A DNA stretch of 9,662 nt from an uncultured bacterium (GTDB taxonomy: Bacteria > Krumholzibacteriota > Krumholzibacteriia > LZORAL124-64-63). Numbering within the stretch: position 1 is the first letter of the stretch; each line of letters starts with the position of its first letter. Positions 6,699-9,662 of this stretch are shown piece after piece. Position numbers and translations under genes: made by a program. Where the stretch lies: assembly GCA_903847545.1 (NCBI GenBank), contig CAINDZ010000451.1, positions 1 to 9,662 on the forward strand. Direction: 5' to 3'. The notes below the pieces were generated by a model. It was not told where the DNA came from. It ran no database searches and was given only the letters and a program-made list of their open reading frames with translations.

Positions 6699-8244
6699 GG
6701 ATCTGCAGCGCCCGCGCTATCAGGCGCGCGCCGAAGCCCGTCGCGCCGCGCGGGCAGGTCGGCGTCGGCTTGTTCGTCCATGCGGTGCCGGCGATGTCCA
6801 GGTGCGCCCACGAGGTGTCGTCGTCGACGAAGTGCGACAGGAACGCCGCCGCCGTCAGCGCGCCGCCGTCGCGGCCGTCACCCAGGTTCTTGAGGTCGCT
6901 CCAGGCGCCGTTCATCTCGTCGCGGTGCTCCTGCACCAGCGGCAGCTGCCACACGCGCTCGAACGTCTCGCCGCCGGCCTGGCCGAGGATGTCGATCAGC
7001 TCGGCGCTGTTGCCGAGCAGGCCGGCGAAGTGGCTGCCGAGCGCGACGACGCAGGCACCGGTCAGCGTGGCGGCATCGATGATGTGGTCGGGCTTGCCGC
7101 GCGCGGCGTACCACAGCGCGTCGGCGAGGATGAGGCGGCCCTCGGCGTCGGTGTTGAGCACCTCGACGGTCTTGCCGCTGGCCATGGTGATGATGTCCGA
7201 GGGGCGCGCGGCGCGGCCGCCGGGCATGTTCTCGGCCGTGGGGATGATGACCGTCAGGTCGATGGGCAGGCGCAGGCGCACGGCCGCGACGGCGGCGCCG
7301 AGCACGGCGGCGGCGCCGGCCATGTCCGTCTTCATCAGCTCCATGCCGGCGGCGGGCTTGAGCGAGATGCCGCCGCTGTCGAAGGTGATCCCCTTGCCGA
7401 CGAGCGCCACCTTCGGCAGCGGGCGGCGGTGGCGGCCGGGCAGGCGCCAGTGCAGCTCGACCAGCTGGGGCGGGTTGGCGCTGCCTTGCCCCACGCCCAA
7501 CAGGCCGCCCATGCGCAGCTGGCGCAGGCGGGCCGGGCCCAGGACGCGGCAGCGCAGGCCCTCGCGCCGGGCGGCGGCGCGCGCATGGCGCGCCAGGGCG
7601 GCGGGTGTCAGCAGGTTGGGCGGCAGGTTCACCAGCTCGCGCGCCAGCAGGCAGCCGGCGGCGAAGGCGGCGGCCTCGTCCAAGCCTTGGCGCAGCGCCG
7701 CGTGGCGGCGGCGCGCCGCGACGAGGGTCACGCGGGCCGGCCCGGCGGGGGGACCCGCCTTGCGCGTGGTCTTCAGCGTCCCCACGGGCGAGACCGCGAG
7801 TTCCATGCCCTCGGCCCAGCAGCGGGCCAGGGCGGTGTCGTCGAAGGCGAGCGCGCCGGCCGCGGGCAGCAGCAGGTGCACGCGCGCGGTCTTCATCTCC
7901 ACGGCGCGCGCGGCCACGACGCCGGCGGCGCGACGCAGCGTCTCGAGGCCCGCCTTGTCGGCGGCCCCCAGGCCCACCAGCAGGGCCCAGCCGCCGTCGG
8001 CACGGGCCACCGGCAGCAGCGACTCGGCGCGGGCCACGTAGCCGGAGGCCGCCAGGACGTCCGCGGGTGCGGTCTTGCTCGCGCCGCGCCCGCGGCCGGC
8101 GGTTGCCGCGGCGGCCCCACCCGCAGCGGCGAGCGCGGCCAGCGCCGGCCCGAAGTCGGCGGCGCCATCGGCCTGGAAGACGGGAACGACCACCAGGTCG
8201 GACGCGGCGGGGCGGGCCTTCGGTTCGGCGACGGCAAAGCGCAT
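6688..8244 (-). CDS. pepA: cytosolic leucyl aminopeptidase, peptidase family M17
   Basis: This two-metal aminopeptidase removes N-terminal residues, preferably Leu, from peptides in the cytosol and normally forms hexamers. It has 518 residues. The N-terminal domain (1-180) is divergent and contains an Ala/Gly/Arg-rich insert at about 40-58. The catalytic domain holds VGKGITFDSGG (282-292), LKPAAGMELMKTDMAG (295-310) and NTDAEGRL (364-371). Aligned to E. coli PepA, the metal ligands are Lys284, Asp289, Asp307, Asp366 and Glu368, and the catalytic residues are Lys296 and Arg370, all present with a constant offset of 14. The frame stays open to 8346, but ATG at 8244 has GAGGAG 6 nt upstream and begins the homologous region. 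There is no signal peptide. E. coli PepA also binds DNA in Xer recombination and carAB control; whether this protein does is unknown. Confidence 0.95.
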   Translation of the reverse strand: MRFAVAEPKARPAASDLVVVPVFQADGAADFGPALAALAAAGGAAAATAGRGRGASKTAPADVLAASGYVARAESLLPVARADGGWALLVGLGAADKAGLETLRRAAGVVAARAVEMKTARVHLLLPAAGALAFDDTALARCWAEGMELAVSPVGTLKTTRKAGPPAGPARVTLVAARRRHAALRQGLDEAAAFAAGCLLARELVNLPPNLLTPAALARHARAAARREGLRCRVLGPARLRQLRMGGLLGVGQGSANPPQLVELHWRLPGRHRRPLPKVALVGKGITFDSGGISLKPAAGMELMKTDMAGAAAVLGAAVAAVRLRLPIDLTVIIPTAENMPGGRAARPSDIITMASGKTVEVLNTDAEGRLILADALWYAARGKPDHIIDAATLTGACVVALGSHFAGLLGNSAELIDILGQAGGETFERVWQLPLVQEHRDEMNGAWSDLKNLGDGRDGGALTAAAFLSHFVDDDTSWAHLDIAGTAWTNKPTPTCPRGATGFGARLIARALQILVD

Positions 8245-8250
8245 GCGGGA

Positions 8251-8256
8251 CTCCTC
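8251..8256 (-). promoter_or_regulatory. ribosome binding site of the aminopeptidase gene
   Basis: GAGGAG on the minus strand lies 6 nt before the ATG at 8244. It selects this start over the in-frame upstream ATG at 8346, which would place the candidate promoter inside the coding region. Confidence 0.75.
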
Positions 8257-8311
8257 GACGGGACGGGGATGACGGACGCGCAGGGCGTCGGCGTCCGGGG
8301 ATGTGACCGGG

Positions 8312-8340
8312 ATGGTAGCACGCTCCCCGCGGACTGCCAA
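8312..8340 (-). promoter_or_regulatory. candidate sigma70-type promoter of the minus-strand operon
   Basis: On the minus strand TTGGCA (8340-8335) and TACCAT (8317-8312) are separated by exactly 17 bp and match the consensus boxes at 5 of 6 and 4 of 6 positions. Transcription would start near 8305, giving a leader of about 60 nt before the aminopeptidase ATG. It is the only good box pair I found upstream of the eight-gene unit. Experimental starts are not known. Confidence 0.5.
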
Positions 8341-8366
8341 CGGCACGCCGCGGAATGGGTTGCGGC

Positions 8367-8395
8367 TTGAGCGGGCGGCGCCCGGGGGCTAGACT
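8367..8395 (+). promoter_or_regulatory. candidate sigma70-type promoter of the Yip1/DUF2752 unit
   Basis: TTGAGC (8367-8372) and TAGACT (8390-8395) are 17 bp apart on the plus strand, each matching 4 of 6 consensus positions. Transcription would start near 8402, leaving about 100 nt of leader before the GTG at 8500. It lies back to back with the minus-strand candidate, 26 bp away, so the two could share a regulator. I see no clear operator. Confidence 0.45.
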
Positions 8396-8450
8396 GCCCG
8401 CCACGCGGCGGTGCAACGCCAACCCGTCGCCGCGCGTACGAGTGGGGATC

Positions 8451-8467
8451 GGCGTCCGCGGGACGCC
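8451..8467 (+). other. short inverted repeat in the leader of the Yip1 gene
   Basis: GGCGTCC and GGACGCC form a perfect 7-bp stem around a 3-base GCG loop, 32 nt before the GTG start and 20 nt before the ribosome binding site. No U-run follows, so it is not a standard terminator. It could be a leader hairpin or chance, since such stems are common at this GC content. The rest of the 255-bp gap 8245-8499 shows only the two promoter candidates and the two ribosome binding sites. Confidence 0.3.
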
Positions 8468-8499
8468 CGGGAACGGCCGCAGCGGCGAAGGGACACGAC

Positions 8500-9246
8500 G
8501 TGGAACAGGACGAGTCGGGCGGGCGGGGGCACGGGAGCGGACCGTACGGCGGGACCGGTGGCCTGGGCGGCGACTATCTGGGCGGGTTTGCCGCGGCCGG
8601 CGGGCAGGGAACATCGAGTGGGCAGGGCGATGCCGGCGCGCCGGCTACCTGCGCCTGGGAGCGCCGGCAGGATTACGGCCTGCTCAACGCCCTCTACCTG
8701 ACCACGCGCGACGTGCTGACCGGGCCGCAGAAATTCTTCCGTGCGTATCCGCCCCAGGTCGGGTTCGTGCCGCCCCTGCTCTACGCCGTGATCCTGGGCG
8801 TGCTCGCCTCTTTCATGGCCTGGCTCTGGTCGCTGGCGGGCAGCTCGCTGCAGACGCTGGCGGGCACGCTGGTCGGCCCCCTCTTCCGCGGCCCGACGTG
8901 GAACATCGTGTCACTGCTGGTGAGCCCCCTGACGGCGGCAGTGATCCTGTTCGCGTACGCCGGCCTGATGCACGCGACGTTGTTGCTCATGGGCGGCAAC
9001 CGCCGCGGCTTCGGGGCGACGTTCCGCGTGGCGGCCTACGGCAAGGCGGCGGCGGTGGTCGGGCTGCTTCCGTTCTGCGGCGGGATGCTGGCCATCGTGG
9101 TGGAGCTGGCCATCGACGTCATGGGCCTGTACAGCATCCACCGCACCGAGCCCTGGCGGGCGGCCGTCGCGGTGGTTGCGCCGGCGGTCATCAGCGCGGC
9201 ATCGGTCGGCGCGGCCATCATGCTGGCGCTGCTGGGGTCGCACTGA
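8500..9246 (+). CDS. Yip1-family integral membrane protein
   Basis: This 248-residue membrane protein has a long, glycine-rich, disordered-looking N-terminus (residues 1-50, many Gly, few hydrophobics), then the Yip1-type opening: CAWERRQDYGLLNALYLTTR (51-70) and LTGPQKFFRAYPP (73-85). About four or five hydrophobic spans follow, near 89-112, 117-127 (weak), 136-164, 183-211 and 220-244. Bacterial proteins of this group are mostly uncharacterised; eukaryotic Yip1 proteins act in vesicle trafficking, but that role should not be transferred. GTG at 8500 has AAGGGA 6 nt upstream. The stop overlaps the next gene's ATG by one base, so the two are probably cotranslated. Family assignment rests on the opening motif and topology. 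Confidence 0.8.
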   Translation: MEQDESGGRGHGSGPYGGTGGLGGDYLGGFAAAGGQGTSSGQGDAGAPATCAWERRQDYGLLNALYLTTRDVLTGPQKFFRAYPPQVGFVPPLLYAVILGVLASFMAWLWSLAGSSLQTLAGTLVGPLFRGPTWNIVSLLVSPLTAAVILFAYAGLMHATLLLMGGNRRGFGATFRVAAYGKAAAVVGLLPFCGGMLAIVVELAIDVMGLYSIHRTEPWRAAVAVVAPAVISAASVGAAIMLALLGSH

Positions 9247-9662
9247 TGGCGCGCGCGCGACTGGTCGCCGAGCGGTCGCCGTTCCCGCGGTTGCTGGCGT
9301 TTCCGTTCCTGATGATGGCCGCGATGTTCGTGACGCTGGCGCGCGTGAACGCCGACCTGCTGATGCGCAGCGCGCACTGCGCCCTGCGCGAGGGCCTGAA
9401 GATCCCCTGTCCCACCTGCGGCGGCACGCTGGCCGCGATCAGGCTGGCCGAGGGTCGGCCGCTGGAAGCGCTGGCCGCCAACCCCCTCATCACCGTCGCC
9501 GCACTGGCGGGCGCGCTGTGGTGCGTGCACGCGGTGGTTGCCACGTTCGCGCCGCGGTGGCGGCGGGCGCTGGAACTGGACCGCGGCGCGGTGCTGGCGC
9601 TGCGCTGGGGCGTCATCGTCCTGCTGCTGGCGAACTGGTACTACGAGCTGACGCTGCGCTGA
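9246..9662 (+). CDS. DUF2752 membrane protein
   Basis: This 138-residue protein has the DUF2752 layout: a first hydrophobic span (about 16-34), a cysteine motif IPCPTCGGT (53-61), an LAEGRPLEALAANPL segment (67-81) with the conserved NP at 79-80, then spans near 82-100 and 117-131. The function of the family is unknown; the paired cysteines suggest metal binding or a redox role, which is inference. The usual motif is CP-x-CG-x-TR, but here Leu62 replaces the Arg, and there is an additional Cys45 upstream. ATG at 9246 overlaps the Yip1 gene stop (ATGA arrangement, 1 nt shared) with only a weak GGGG-like ribosome site, consistent with translational coupling. The stop ends exactly at the window end, so any further gene of this unit is out of view. 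Confidence 0.85.
   Translation: MARARLVAERSPFPRLLAFPFLMMAAMFVTLARVNADLLMRSAHCALREGLKIPCPTCGGTLAAIRLAEGRPLEALAANPLITVAALAGALWCVHAVVATFAPRWRRALELDRGAVLALRWGVIVLLLANWYYELTLR

Noticed and set aside
5322..6893. Long plus-strand frame opposite the MATE gene
   Set aside because: Very rich in Gln, Arg, His and Ala with no hydrophobic core or motif; the opposite strand encodes a complete MATE protein.
8245..8346. N-terminal extension of the aminopeptidase to the ATG at 8346
   Set aside because: It has no ribosome site, would include the candidate promoter, and adds residues without family resemblance.
6878..8614. Long minus-strand frame overlapping the aminopeptidase
   Set aside because: Arg/Pro-rich shadow of the M17 peptidase, crossing both promoters and entering the divergent gene.
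8355..9662. A 435-codon plus-strand frame ending with the DUF2752 sequence
   Set aside because: Only the last 138 codons carry recognisable protein. The upstream part is an Arg/Gly-rich shadow of the Yip1 gene and includes promoter sequence; the ATG at 9246 is the real start.

Overview
The window is GC-rich, densely coding bacterial DNA (roughly 70% G+C by eye) with strong G/C preference at third codon positions. Shine-Dalgarno-like sites precede most genes and GTG/TTG starts are common. Gene content (PepA-type aminopeptidase, exonuclease VII, MATE exporter, PF06182-type ABC exporter, Yip1 and DUF2752 membrane proteins, a secreted protein with a signal peptide) fits a high-GC, probably uncultured bacterium. 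I cannot fix the phylum. There is no IS element, phage gene, tRNA, rRNA or CRISPR array.

Layout. From 8244 down to the left edge, eight genes lie head to tail on the minus strand: leucyl aminopeptidase (pepA-like), MATE efflux protein, xseA, xseB, an ABC ATPase, two ABC-2 permeases, and a secreted protein cut by the window edge. Most junctions are stop/start overlaps (11, 4, 59, 1 and 4 nt) or a 1-nt gap, and the last gap is 38 nt. This is the architecture of one polycistronic, translationally coupled unit. From 8500 to the right end, a Yip1-family protein and a DUF2752 protein (1-nt overlap) form a second, divergent unit on the plus strand. The 255-bp gap 8245-8499 carries two back-to-back sigma70-like promoter candidates, each with a 17-bp spacer, one for each unit.

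How the genes may work together. The aminopeptidase is cytosolic housekeeping. The two exonuclease VII subunits form one nuclease. The ATPase and two permeases form one complete exporter of the type seen in COG4586/COG4587/COG3694 triads, whose substrate is generally unknown. A drug/cation antiporter, a nuclease that processes damaged DNA and an ABC exporter on one apparent transcript is the most notable feature. It could be a detoxification-plus-repair unit or an unrelated housekeeping operon, and sequence alone cannot decide. I found no clearly new system. The unknowns best worth following are the truncated secreted protein at the operon end, the acidic tail and long overlap of xseB, and the DUF2752 variant.
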